From Anaspis maculata (lineage: Eukaryota; Arthropoda; Insecta; Coleoptera; Scraptiidae), in NCBI GenBank assembly GCA_949128115.1, contig OX421968.1, positions 53,151,423 to 53,215,422 on the forward strand: 64,000 nucleotides of DNA, written 5' to 3'. This document shows positions 29,260 through 39,565 of this stretch, in pieces; the stretch's first letter is position 1, and each line of letters opens with the position of its first letter. The notes beneath the pieces are model-generated. The model had not been told where the DNA came from. It made no database searches and saw only the letters and a program-made list of their open reading frames with translations. The position numbers and the translations under genes were made by a program.

Positions 29260-29427
29260 ATTAATGGATTTTTTGTGAAATTTCACTTCGACAGTGGTTA
29301 AATTGCTGCATAATTGTGTGTGAAACAGTTAAATAAAGATATTCTGAAAGTTATATCGCTCTACTTTGTTCAACAAGAAATTAAACTAAAAAAAAAACAA
29401 CTGATCCTCTAAATGTTTTGAGAAGTG
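29260..29427 (-). repeat. right terminal inverted repeat of the Tc1 element
   Basis: Inverse partner of 27881-28048. It ends in GAGAAGTG immediately before the duplicated TA. Confidence 0.9.
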
Positions 29428-32400
29428 TAATTGGTCAATTATTCATTTGTAATGGTAAATACTCACGCAGGGCCATTTTGGTGGTCACGTGATTCCAAAG
29501 CAATGATGATACAACCCTGTCACCCCATTAAATCGGAAATTCAAAATTTCAAGACTTTGCCTTGCTATAGCCTTGCAAAAAAATTACTGGAAAACCTCGA
29601 CTTTGTCAGATCGTTTCGAAAACCGTTTCAAATTGTTTGAAATGGTAATAGCAATCGAAAGCATCCATCAGTTCTTCCCTTCTATGCCCCATTCCCAAGT
29701 TATTGACACCTGCCCGTGGAGAGGACGTCTCTGTGAATAATTGGTCAATTATTCATTTGTAATGGTAAATACTCACGCAGGGCCATTTTGGTGGTCACGT
29801 GATTTCAAAGCAATGATGATACAACCCTGTCACCCCATTAAATCGGAAATTCAAAATTTCAAGATTTTGCCTTGCTATAGCCTTGCAAAAAAATTACTGG
29901 AAAACCTCGACTTTGTCAGATCGTTTCGAAAACGGTTTCAAATTGTTTGAAATGGTAATAGCAATCGAAAGCATCCATCAGTTCTGCCGTTCTATGCCCC
30001 ATTCCCAAGTTATTGACACTTGCCCGTGGAGAGGACGTCTCTGTGGATAATTGGTCAATTATTCATTTGTAATGGTAAATACTCACGCAGGGCCATTTTG
30101 GTGGGCACGTGATTTCAAAGCGATGATGATACAACCCTGTCACCCCATTAAATCGGAAAATCAAAATTTCAAGATTTTGCCTTGCTATAGCCTTGCAAAA
30201 AAATTACTGGAAAACCTCGACTTTGTCAGATCGTTTCGAAAACGGTTTCAAATTGTTTGAAATGGTAATAGCAATCGAAAGCATCCATCAGTTCTGCCGT
30301 TCTATGCCCCATTCCCAAGTTATTGACACTTGCCCGTGGAGAGGACGTCTCTGTGGATAATTGGTCAATTATTCATTTGTAATGGTAAATACTCACGCAG
30401 GGCCATTTTGGTGGGCACGTGATTTCAAAGCGATGATGATACAACCCTGTCACCCCATTAAATCGGAAAATCAAAATTTCAAGATTTTGCCTTGCTATAG
30501 CCTTGCAAAAAAATTACTGGAAAACCTCGACTTTGTCAGATCGTTTCGAAAACGGTTTCAAATTGTTTGAAATGGTAATAGCAATCGAAAGCATCCATCA
30601 GTTCTTCCCTTCTATGCCCCATTCCCAAGTTATTGACACTTGCCCGTGGAGAGGACGTCTCTGTTAATAATTGGTCAATTATTCATTTGTAATGGTAGAT
30701 ACTCACGCAGGGCCATTTTGGTGGTCACGTGATTCCAAAGCGATGATGATACAACCCTGTCACCCCATTGAATCGGAAATTCAAAATTTCATGATTTTGC
30801 CTTGCTATATATAGCCTTGCAAAAAAATTACTGGAAAACCTCGACTTTGTCAGATCGTTTCGAAAACGGTTTCAAATTGTTTGAAATGGTAATAGCAATC
30901 GAAAGCATCCATCAGTTCTTCCCTTCTATGCCCCATTCCCAAGTTATTGACACTTGCCCGTGGAGAGGACGTCTCTGTTAATAATTGGTCAATTATTCAT
31001 TTGTAATGGTAAATACTCACGCAGGGCCATTTTGGTGGTCACGTGATTTCAAAGCGATGATGAAACAACCCTGTCACCCCAATAAATCGGAAATTCAAAA
31101 TTTCAAGATTTTGCCTTGCTATAATAGCCTTGCAAAAAAATTACTGCAAAACCTCGACTTTGTCAGATCGTTTCGAAAACGGTTTCAAATTGTTTGAAAT
31201 GGTAATAGCAATCGAAAGCATCCATCAGTTCTGCCGTTCTATGCCCCATTCCCAAGTTATTGACACTTGCCCGTGGAGAGGACGTCTCTGTGGATAATTG
31301 GTCAATTATTCATTTGTAATGGTAAATACTCACGCAGGGCCATTTTGGTGGTCACGTGATTTCAAAGCGATGATGATACAACCCTGTCACCCCATTAATT
31401 CGGAAAATCAAAATTTCAAGATTTTGCCTTGCTATATATAGCCTTGCAAAAAAATTACTGGAAAACCTCGACTTTGTCAGATCGTTTCGAAAACGGTTTC
31501 AAATTGTTTGAAATGGTAATAGCAATCGAAAGCATCCATCAGTTCTTCCCTTCTATGCCCCATTCCCAAGTTATTGACACTTGCCCGTGGAGAGGACGTC
31601 TCTGTTAATAATTGGTCAATTATTCATTTGTAATGGTAGATACTCACGCAGGGCCATTTTGGTGGTCACGTGATTCCAAAGCGATGATGATACAACCCTG
31701 TCACCCCATTGAATCGGAAATTCAAAATTTCATGATTTTGCCTTGCTATATATAGCCTTGCAAAAAAATTACTGGAAAACCTCGACTTTGTCAGATCGTT
31801 TCGAAAACGGTTTCAAATTGTTTGAAATGGTAATAGCAATCGAAAGCATCCATCAGTTCTGCCGTTCTATGCCCCATTCCCAAGTTATTGACACTTGCCC
31901 GTGGAGAGGACGTCTCTGTGGATAATTGGTCAATTATTCATTTGTAATGGTAAATACTCACGCAGGGCCATTTTGGTGGTCACGTGATTTCAAAGCGATG
32001 ATGATACAACCCTGTCACCCCATTAATTCGGAAAATCAAAATTTCAAGATTTTGCCTTGCTATATATAGCCTTGCAAAAAAATTACTGGAAAACCTCGAC
32101 TTTGTCAGATCGTTTCGAAAACGGTTTCAAATTGTTTGAAATGGTAATAGCAATCGAAAGCATCCATCAGTTCTTCCCTTCTATGCCCCATTCCCAAGTT
32201 ATTGACACTTGCCCGTGGAGAGGACGTCTCTGTTAATAATTGGTCAATTATTCATTTGTAATGGTAAATACTCACGCAGGGCCATTTTGGTGGTCACGTG
32301 ATTCCAAAGCAATGATGATACAACCCTGTCACCCCATTAAATCGGAAATTCAAAATTTCAAGATTTTGCCTTGCTATATATAGCCTTGCAAAAAAATTAC

Positions 32401-34585
32401 TGGAAAACCTCGACTTTGTCAGATCGTTTCGAAAACGGTTTCAAATTGTTTGAAATGGTAATAGCAATCGAAAGCATCCATCAGTTCTTCCCTTCTATGC
32501 CCCATTCCCAAGTTATTGACACTTGCCCGTGGAGAGGACGTCTCTGTTAATAATTGGTCAATTATTCATTTGTAATGGTAAATACTCACGCAGGGCCATT
32601 TTGGTGGTCACGTGATTCCAAAGCAATGATGATACAACCCTGTCACCCCATTAAATCGGAAATTCAAAATTTCAAGATTTTGCCTTGCTATATATAGCCT
32701 TGCAAAAAAATTACTGGAAAACCTCGACTTTGTCAGATCGTTTCGAAAACGGTTTCAAATTGTTTGAAATGGTAATAGCAATCGAAAGCATCCATCAGTT
32801 CTGCCGTTCTATGCCCCATTCCCAAGTTATTGACACTTGCCCGTGGAGAGGACGTCTCTGTTAATAATAGGTCAATTATTCATTTGTAATGGTAAATTAC
32901 TCACGCAGGGCCATTTTGGTGGTCACGTGATCCCAAAGCAATGATGATACAACCCTGTCACCCCATTAAATCGGAAATTCAAAATTTCAAGATTTTGCCT
33001 TATAGCCTTGCAAAAAAATTACTGGAAAACCTCGACTTTGTCAGATCGTTTCGAAAACGGTTTCAAATTGTTTGAAATGGTAATAGCAATCGAAAGCATC
33101 CATCAGTTCTGCCGTTCTATGCCCCATTCCCAAGTTATTGACACTTGCCCGTGGAGAGGACGTCTCTGTTAATAATAGGTCAATTATTCATTTGTAATGG
33201 TAAATTACTCACGCAGGGCCATTTTGGTGGTCACGTGATCCCAAAGCAATGATGATACAACCCTGTCACCCCATTAAATCGGAAATTCAAAATTTCAAGA
33301 CTTTGCCTTGCTATAGCCCTGCAAAAAAATTACTGGAAAACCTCGACTTTGTCAGATCGTTTCGAAAACCGTTTCAAATTGTTTGAAATGGTAATAGCAA
33401 TCGAAAGCATCCATCAGTTCTTCCCTTCTATGCCCCATCCCCAAGTTATTGACACTTGCCCGTGGAGAGGACGTCTCTGTTAATAATTGGTCAATTATTC
33501 ATTTGTAATGGTAAATACTCACGCAGGGCCATTTTGGTGGTCACGTGATTCCAAAGCGATGATGATACAACCCTGTCACCCCATTAAATCGGAAATTCAA
33601 AATTTCAAGATTTTGCCTTGCTATATATAAGCCTTGCAAAAAAATTACTGGAAAACCTCGACTTTGTCAGATCGTTTCGAAAACGGTTTCAAATTGTTTG
33701 AAATGGTAATAGCAATCGAAAGCATCCATCAGTTCTTCCCTTCTATGCCCCATTCCCAAGTTATTGACACTTGCCCGTGGAGAGGACGTCTCTGTTAATA
33801 ATTGGTCAATTATTCATTTGTAATGGTAAATACTCACGCAGGGCCATTTTGGTGGTCACGTGATTCCAAAGCAATGATGATACAACCCTGTCACCCCATT
33901 AAATCGGAAATTCAAAATTTCAAGATTTTGCCTTGCTATATATAGCCTTGCAAAAAAATTACTGGAAAACCTCGACTTTGTCAGATCGTTTCGAAAATGG
34001 TTTCAAATTGTTTGAAATGGTAATAGCAATCGAAAGCATCCATCAGTTCTTCCCTTCTATGCCCCATTCCCAAGTTATTGACACTTGCCCGTGGAGAGGA
34101 CGTCTCTGTTAATAATTGGTCAATTATTCATTTGTAATGGTAAATACTCACGCAGGGCCATTTTGGTGGTCACGTGATTCCAAAGCAATGATGATACAAC
34201 CCTGTCACCCCATTAAATCGGAAAATCAAAATTTCAAGATTTTGCCAGCCTTGCAAAAAATTTACTGGAAAACCTCGACTTTGTCAGATCGTTTCGAAAA
34301 CGGTTTCAAATTGTTTGGAATGGTAATAGCAATCGAAAGCATCCATCAGTTCTTCCCTTCTATGCCCCATTCCCAAGTTATTGACACTTGCTCGTGGAGA
34401 GGACGTCTCTGTTAATAATTGGTCAATTATTCATTTTCAATGGTAAATACTCACGCAGGGCCATTTTGGTGGTCACGTGATTTCAAAGCAATGATGATAC
34501 AACCCTGTCACCCCATTAAATCGGAAATTCAAAATTTCAAGATTTCGCCTTGCTATAGCCTTGCAAAAATTTTACTGGGAAACCT
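29428..34585 (+). repeat. 310-bp satellite array, right part
   Basis: Continuation of the same array after the Tc1 element, with 17 monomer starts from 29431 to 34419. Two adjacent monomers (30051 and 30361) are practically identical and share a private GGTGGGCACGTG variant. That variant changes TCACGTGA to GCACGTGA but keeps the CACGTG core. Monomers become more irregular toward the right edge: GGTAAATTACTC insertions at about 32890 and 33200, loss of GCTA near 33000, and a shortened TATA site near 34247. The last monomer breaks off at ACCT|AGGTGGG, where the 70-bp repeat begins. Greater divergence at the edge fits the usual picture of homogenisation being weaker at array ends. Confidence 0.96.
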
Positions 34586-34622
34586 AGGTGGGTTTAGAGT
34601 CGGGGAGTGTTGCCTGACGATA
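34586..34622 (+). repeat. partial 70-bp minisatellite unit at the satellite edge
   Basis: AGGTGGGTTTAGAGTCGGGG and the following bases match one half of the 70-bp unit that fills 35426-38650. The unit is fused directly to the truncated last 310-bp monomer and stops after about 37 bp. Confidence 0.8.
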
Positions 34623-34754
34623 TAGTGGGGTCGGTACAGTATTATACGCTGCATTTCTGAGTAATGCAATGTCTTTTGGCACACATGTTCATAGCACCTG
34701 TTTGAACAATTTTGTCTATCGCCGCAAGCGAAATTTTAGTTCAGATCCTGTATA
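34623..34754. other. unassigned spacer
   Basis: About 130 bp with no open frame or repeat match that I can see. It ends in TATA just before a CAGGGTG terminus. Confidence 0.5.
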
Positions 34755-35425
34755 CAGGGTGAAGAAGAAAAACAATTTGAAAAAATTGCATCTCTTGGAC
34801 GGACAGAGATGCAATTTACACCAAACCATTTTGAAACATTGATTACCGTTTTCGAGATATTCTAAAAAAAACTGAGATCTGTCAAAAAAAAACATTATCT
34901 TCATTATATCGCTTATTTTTGAAAATATCGGAATGAAATTAGGTATTTGCCTCATAAAAGACGTCATAAATGAATAACAACTGCAGTTATTTTCTGGGCC
35001 TACTATTTTCCTGAATAAGACAGTCAACTTTTTTGGGGGGGAGCCGCCATCTTGTTTTGTGAATATCAAGCTGATGATCGAAAGAATAACTGATAGTCAT
35101 TAGGCTAGTATCATGCCATTACTCTTTATTGTGAAAGATCACCTTGGATGGACCATCATACCATTTTTGCTGAAAGAAACATGACGCACTGATTTTATCG
35201 GGTTCCTCAAAACTAGAGGACCTACTTCCAGCCATCGAGCTATTGCAAGTAATTGAACACCGCAATTATGACCCCTGATCATTTCTCAGGTAATTAATGT
35301 TTCAAAATGGTTTGGTGTACCTTAACAACCATCAAATTGCGGATCATATGACATGCCCTGCAATACTCTACCTTTGTCCGTCCAAAAGATGCAAGTTTTT
35401 CAAATTGTTTTTCTTCTACACCCTG
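34755..35425 (+). mobile_element. CAGGGTG-ended non-autonomous TIR element
   Basis: About 671 bp with inverted ends: CAGGGTGAAGAAGAAAAAC on the left and its inverse ending CACCCTG at 35425. The similarity continues inward for roughly 60 bp, including TTGCATC and GGACGGAC blocks. A TA precedes the left end; the right end runs straight into the minisatellite, so the right TA is not evident. No transposase is encoded; the minus-strand frame at 34716-35069 has no recognisable domain. The CAGGGTG terminus recurs across the window (42188, 46686, 52927, 53078, 53226, 63875). Confidence 0.7.
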
Positions 35426-37453
35426 GGTTTAGAGTCGGGAAGTGTTGCCTGACAATAACTACTGCATAGACTTGAACAATCTCGGGTTCAAGGTGAGTTT
35501 GAAGTCGGGGAGTGTTGCCCGACCATAACTACTACATAGATTTGAACAATCTCGGGTTAAAGGTGGGTTTAGAGTCGGGAAGTGTTGCCTGAAGGTAACT
35601 TCTGAAAAGAATTGAACAATCTCGGGTAAAGGTGGGTTTAGAGTCGGGAAGTGTTGCCTGACGATAATACTTCATAGAATTGAACAATCTCGGGTTAAAG
35701 GTGGGTTTAGAGTCGGGAAGTGTTGCCTGAAGGTAACTACTGAAAAGAATTGAACAATCTCGGGTAAAGGTGGGTTTAGAGTCGGGAAGTGTTGCCTGAC
35801 GATAATACTCCATAGAATTGAACAATCTCGGGTTAAAGGTGGGTTAAGAGTCGGGAAGTGTTGCCTGACGATAACTACTGCATAGAATTGAACAATCTCA
35901 GGTTAAAGGTGGGTTTAGAGTCGGGAAGTGTTGCCTGGAGATAATACTGGATAGAATTGAACAATCTCGGGGTAAATGTGGGTTTAGAGTCGGGAAGTGT
36001 TGCCTGATGATAACTACTAGATAGAATTGAGCAATCCCGGGTTAAAGGTGGGTTTAGAGTCGGGAAGTGTTGCCTGACGATAACTACTGCATAGAATTGA
36101 ACAATCTTGGGTTAAAGGTGGGTTTAGAGTCGAGAAGTGTTGCCTGACGATAACTACTGCATAGAATTGAACAATCTCGGGTTCAAGGTGGGTTTAGAGT
36201 CGGGAAGTGTTGCCTGACGATAACTACTGCATAGAATTGAACAATCTCGGGGTAAATGTGGGTTTAGAGTCGGGAAGTGTTGCCTGATGATAACTACTGG
36301 ATAGAATTGAGCAATCCCGGGTTAAAGGTGGGTTTAGAGTCGGGAAGTGTTGCCTGACGATAACTACTGCATAGAATTGAACAATCTCGAGTTAAAGGTG
36401 GGTTTAGAGTCGGGAAGTGTTGCCTGACGATAACTACTGCATAGAATTGAACAATCTCGGGGTAAATGTGGGTTTAGAGTCGGGAAGTGTTGCCTGATGA
36501 TAACTACTGGATAGAATTGAGCAATCCCGGGTTAAAGGTGGGTTTAGAGTCTGGAAGTATTGCCTGACGATAACTACTGCATAGAATTGAACAATCTCGG
36601 GTTAAAGGTGGGTTTATAGTCGGGAAGTGTTGCCTGACGATAATACTCCATAGAATTGAACAATCTCGGGTTAAAGGTGGGTTTAGAGTCGGGAAGTGTT
36701 GCCTGACGATCACTACTGCATAGAATTGAACAATCTCGGGTTCAAGGTGGGTTTAGAGTCGGGAAGTGTTGCCTGATGATAATACTGGATAGAATTGAAC
36801 AATCTCGGGTTAAAGGTGGGTTTAGAGTCGGGAAGTGTTGCCTGACGATAACTACTGCATAGAATTGAACAATCTCAGGTTAAAGGTGGGTTTAGAGTCG
36901 GGAAGTGTTGCCTGGAGATAATACTGGATAGAATTGAACAATCTCGGGGTAAATGTGGGTTTAGAGTCGGGAAGTGTTGCTTGATGATAACTACTGGATA
37001 GAATTGAGCAATCCCGGGTTAAATGTGGGTTTAGAGTCGGGAAGTGTTGCCTGACGATAACTACTGCATAGAATTGAACAATCTCGGGTTAAAGGTGGGT
37101 TTATAGTCGGGAAGTGTTGCCTGACGATCACTACTGCATAGAATTGAACAATCTCGGGTTAAAGGTGGGTTTAGAGTCGGGAAGTCTTGCCTGACGATAA
37201 CTACTGCATAGAATTGAACAATCTCGGGTTAAAGGTGGGTTTAGAGTCGGGAAGTGTTGCCTGACGATAACTACTACGTAGAATTGAACAATCTCGGGTT
37301 AAAGGTGGGTTTAGAGCGTACAAGTGATGGCTGAAGATAGCTACTGCCTAGAACTGGATGATTTCACAATGAAGCTAGGTTTAGAGTCGGGAAGTGTTGC
37401 CTGACGGTAACTTCTGCATAGAATTGAACAATCTCGGGCTAAAGGTGGATTAG
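35426..37453 (+). repeat. 70-bp minisatellite array, left part
   Basis: About 29 tandem units of near 70 bp. A typical unit contains GTTTAGAGTCGGGAAG, TTGCCTGACGATAACTACTG and TGAACAATCTCGGGTTAA. Many units are near-identical. A subtype with GATGATAACTACTGGATAG followed by TTGAGCAATCCCGGG recurs near 36000, 36290, 36500 and 36990, so there is some higher-order order. A strongly different unit (AGAGCGTACAAGTGATGG...) lies at about 37311-37380. Open frames here on the minus strand only reflect the repeat. Confidence 0.93.
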
Positions 37454-37873
37454 GGCCCGATTGCACAAACGTGGTATCAAATTTTAGTTCGGTACCAAAC
37501 AGAGGATCAAATGTTTAAAAGTTATATGAAATGCAAATCCGACTACTTCCAGAAAAGAGCATAAGGGGAATACAAAATATAGCCCCTTATGATTATTTAT
37601 ATGCAGAAACAAACTTGGGGTAACACGCACTTGTCGCTTATTTTCTATTGCAAAGGAAAAATTTTACAGTTCCGGTAAGATGTGTCCCACAAGCCAAAAT
37701 AATGGTTGTTTCACCTGTGTTTTGGGATCTAAATAATCACCTGGAGCTATATTTTGTATTCCCACCATAATCTCCCCTTGAAGTTACTGGGTCTGCATTT
37801 TATTCCATTTCAAAAATTTGATCCCGTGTTTAATACCGAACTAAAATTTGATACCACCTTTATGCAATCGGGC
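37454..37873. mobile_element. MITE inserted in the minisatellite
   Basis: About 420 bp that break the 70-bp periodicity. The ends are inverted copies of about 40 bp beginning GCCCGATTGCA and ending TGCAATCGGGC; both contain ATCAAATTTTAGTTCGGTA or its inverse. ATTAG stands on each side (37449-37453 and 37874-37878), a likely 5-bp TSD with one extra G on the left. No coding capacity. A 5-bp TSD is not the TA of Tc1/mariner, so this belongs to another DNA-transposon group that I cannot name. Confidence 0.8.
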
Positions 37874-38650
37874 ATTAGAGTCGGGAAGTGTTGCCTGACC
37901 ATAACTACTACATATAATTAAACAATCTCGGGTTAAAGGTGGGTTTAGAGTCGGGAAGTGTTGCCTGACGATCACTACCGCATAGAATTGAACTATCTCG
38001 GGTTAAGGGTGGGTTAAGAGTCGGGAAGTGTTGCCTGAAGGTAACTACTGCATAGAATTGAACAATCTCGGATTAAAGGTGGGTTTAGAGTCGGGTAGTG
38101 TTGCCTGGCCATAACTACCACATAGAATTGAACAATTTCGGGTTAAAGGTGGGTTCAAAGTCGGGAAGTGTTGCCTGACGATAACTACCACATAGAATTA
38201 AACAATCTCGGGTTAAAGGTGGGTTTAGAGCGTGCAAGTGATGGCTGAAGATAGCTACTGCCTAGAACTGGATGATTTCACAATGAAGCTAGGTTTAGAA
38301 TCGGGAAGTGTTGCCTGACGGTAACTTCTGCATAGAATTGAACAATCTCGGGTTAAAGGTGGGTTTAGAGTCGGGAAGTACTGCCTGAAGATAACTACTG
38401 CATAGAATTGAGCAATCTCGGGTTAAAAGTGGGTTTAGAGCGTACAAGTGATAGCTATAAATAACTACTGCCTAGAACTGGATGATTCCACAATGAAGCT
38501 AGGTTTAGAGTCGGGAAGTGTTGTCTGACGATAACTACTGCATTGAATTGAACAATCTCGGGTTAAAGGTGGGTTTAGAGCGTACAAGTGATGGCTAAGA
38601 TAACGAATGCCCGGAAATTAATAATCTCGTAACTTGCACTAAAACTGGGT
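37874..38650 (+). repeat. 70-bp minisatellite array, right part
   Basis: About ten or eleven further units, more diverged than the left part. The alternative unit type (AAGTGATGGCTGAAGATAGC...GATGATTTCACAATGAAG) appears at about 38224, 38434 and 38574. A dimer of the alternative type followed by a GACGGTAACTTCTGC unit occurs on both sides of the MITE (about 37311-37440 and 38224-38350). The array decays into unrelated sequence after about 38650. Confidence 0.88.
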
Positions 38651-38819
38651 TTCGAGTCTACGGGTGAAGCCATTTGCTACTACAGGAATATTAGTGAGAA
38701 ATCTTGCAAGATTTTTCAACGGCTGGGTGAAAAAAAAGCCATCCTGGTTAAATTTTATTAAAAGCGTTTAAAAAAAGTGGATTGAGCCTCGCCACCATGG
38801 ATTGAAGAATTTGCAAGAA

Positions 38820-39385
38820 AAGATGGAAATCAACTTACAAATCAGGTATCCGAGGATTATTCCCGTTTCCTTGATGGCTCCTCCAAAATTCGTGGATGCG
38901 GTTGTAGCAATCCTAGAAATGTTGCGTGCAGGTCAATCCGGACATGCATCAAAGTAGATGTTGAGCTTCCAAACTTGAAATTATTGATGTTCTAGATGGT
39001 GGTTTGAAGTATGGTCTGCGCCTGTGGACCGACTCGTTGTGCCTCCTCGTCCGCAACTGGTTTTCATTCCCGTCAAGTATTGAATCAGCCAAGCCTCTCT
39101 AGTTCTAGTAAGCTTAAGCTTTAGTACACAACAACTGGGGCAAGGTGCCAAGGTCGGTCTAATATTGCTTATGTTGTCGTCTTTTGGTGTCTTTGTAGTC
39201 GCCTCTTGCAGCGAAAAAAGCTGAAAAAATACCACGTTGTATCAATGTTGAATGAAATGGGCCAAATTCATTGTAGGAAGTACTGAACCCTTCCCAGTTT
39301 CATAGCGATAATCGCCGATTACACAGGAGAATACTAAAATATCCCAGTCTCAAAAAGGATAATGTGTATTGCAAATATCTTAACC
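38820..39385 (+). repeat. dispersed repeat, copy 1
   Basis: About 570 bp also present in the same orientation at 52205-52770, with roughly 80 percent identity by eye. Shared landmarks are TCCTAGAAATGTT, GACCGACTCGTTGTGCC, CTCTAGTTCTAGTAAGCT and AATACCAC.TTGTATCA. No clear TIR, tail or coding domain is visible, so I cannot classify it. The spacers 38651-38819 and 39386-39565 show nothing recognisable. Confidence 0.75.
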
Positions 39386-39565
39386 ATGATACACTTCTGG
39401 ACAAAATTAGCGGGTCAAGAAATTTTTCCCTCAAGTTTGATGTTGATCTTTTTCTGAACCGTTTGTCTGATTTGGCATTTTTTTTTACATAGTAGGTTGA
39501 TTCTTTGGGAATACAACCGTGATACAAATTGCCATTGATAATTTAGTTTTGACTTCATACTGGGT

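Larger units (their letters stand above)
27881..29427 (+). mobile_element. Tc1-family transposon, structurally complete
   Basis: A 1547-bp class II element starting CACTTCTCAAAAC and ending in its inverse, GTTTTGAGAAGTG. Terminal inverted repeats of about 168 bp (27881-28048 and 29260-29427) are similar but not identical. The target TA is duplicated at 27879-27880 and 29428-29429. Removing the element and one TA restores the satellite motif GTTAATAATTGG exactly, so the insertion is clean. It encodes one intact transposase on the plus strand. It is the only foreign insertion in 34.5 kb of satellite, so it probably entered after most of the array had formed. Both ends and the gene are intact, so it could be autonomous; expression is not shown. 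Confidence 0.96.

Noticed and set aside
1..34585. CRISPR-like regular spacing
   Set aside because: Whole monomers are conserved, without unique spacers, and the period is far too long.
1..34585. CENP-B box in the monomer (TTTCGAAAACGG segment)
   Set aside because: It matches the TTCG start but lacks the required A and CGGG at the right spacing.
1..34585. Satellite duplication as pure assembly artefact
   Set aside because: Private variants exist in each macro-block (for example near 13129, 16118 and 24773-25082), which argues for real copies; raw-read support still cannot be judged from sequence alone.
109..34625. Dozens of 60-72-residue open frames in the satellite with near-identical products
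   Set aside because: They start at TTG, follow the 310-bp period, and are changed or broken by 1-, 3-, 4- and 11-base indels. The substitutions show no preference for silent positions. They reflect the repeat, not a protein family.
35532..36713. Minus-strand frames with repeated protein segments in the minisatellite
   Set aside because: Internal 23-24-residue periodicity equals the 70-bp unit; there is no start context, domain or conservation beyond the repeat.
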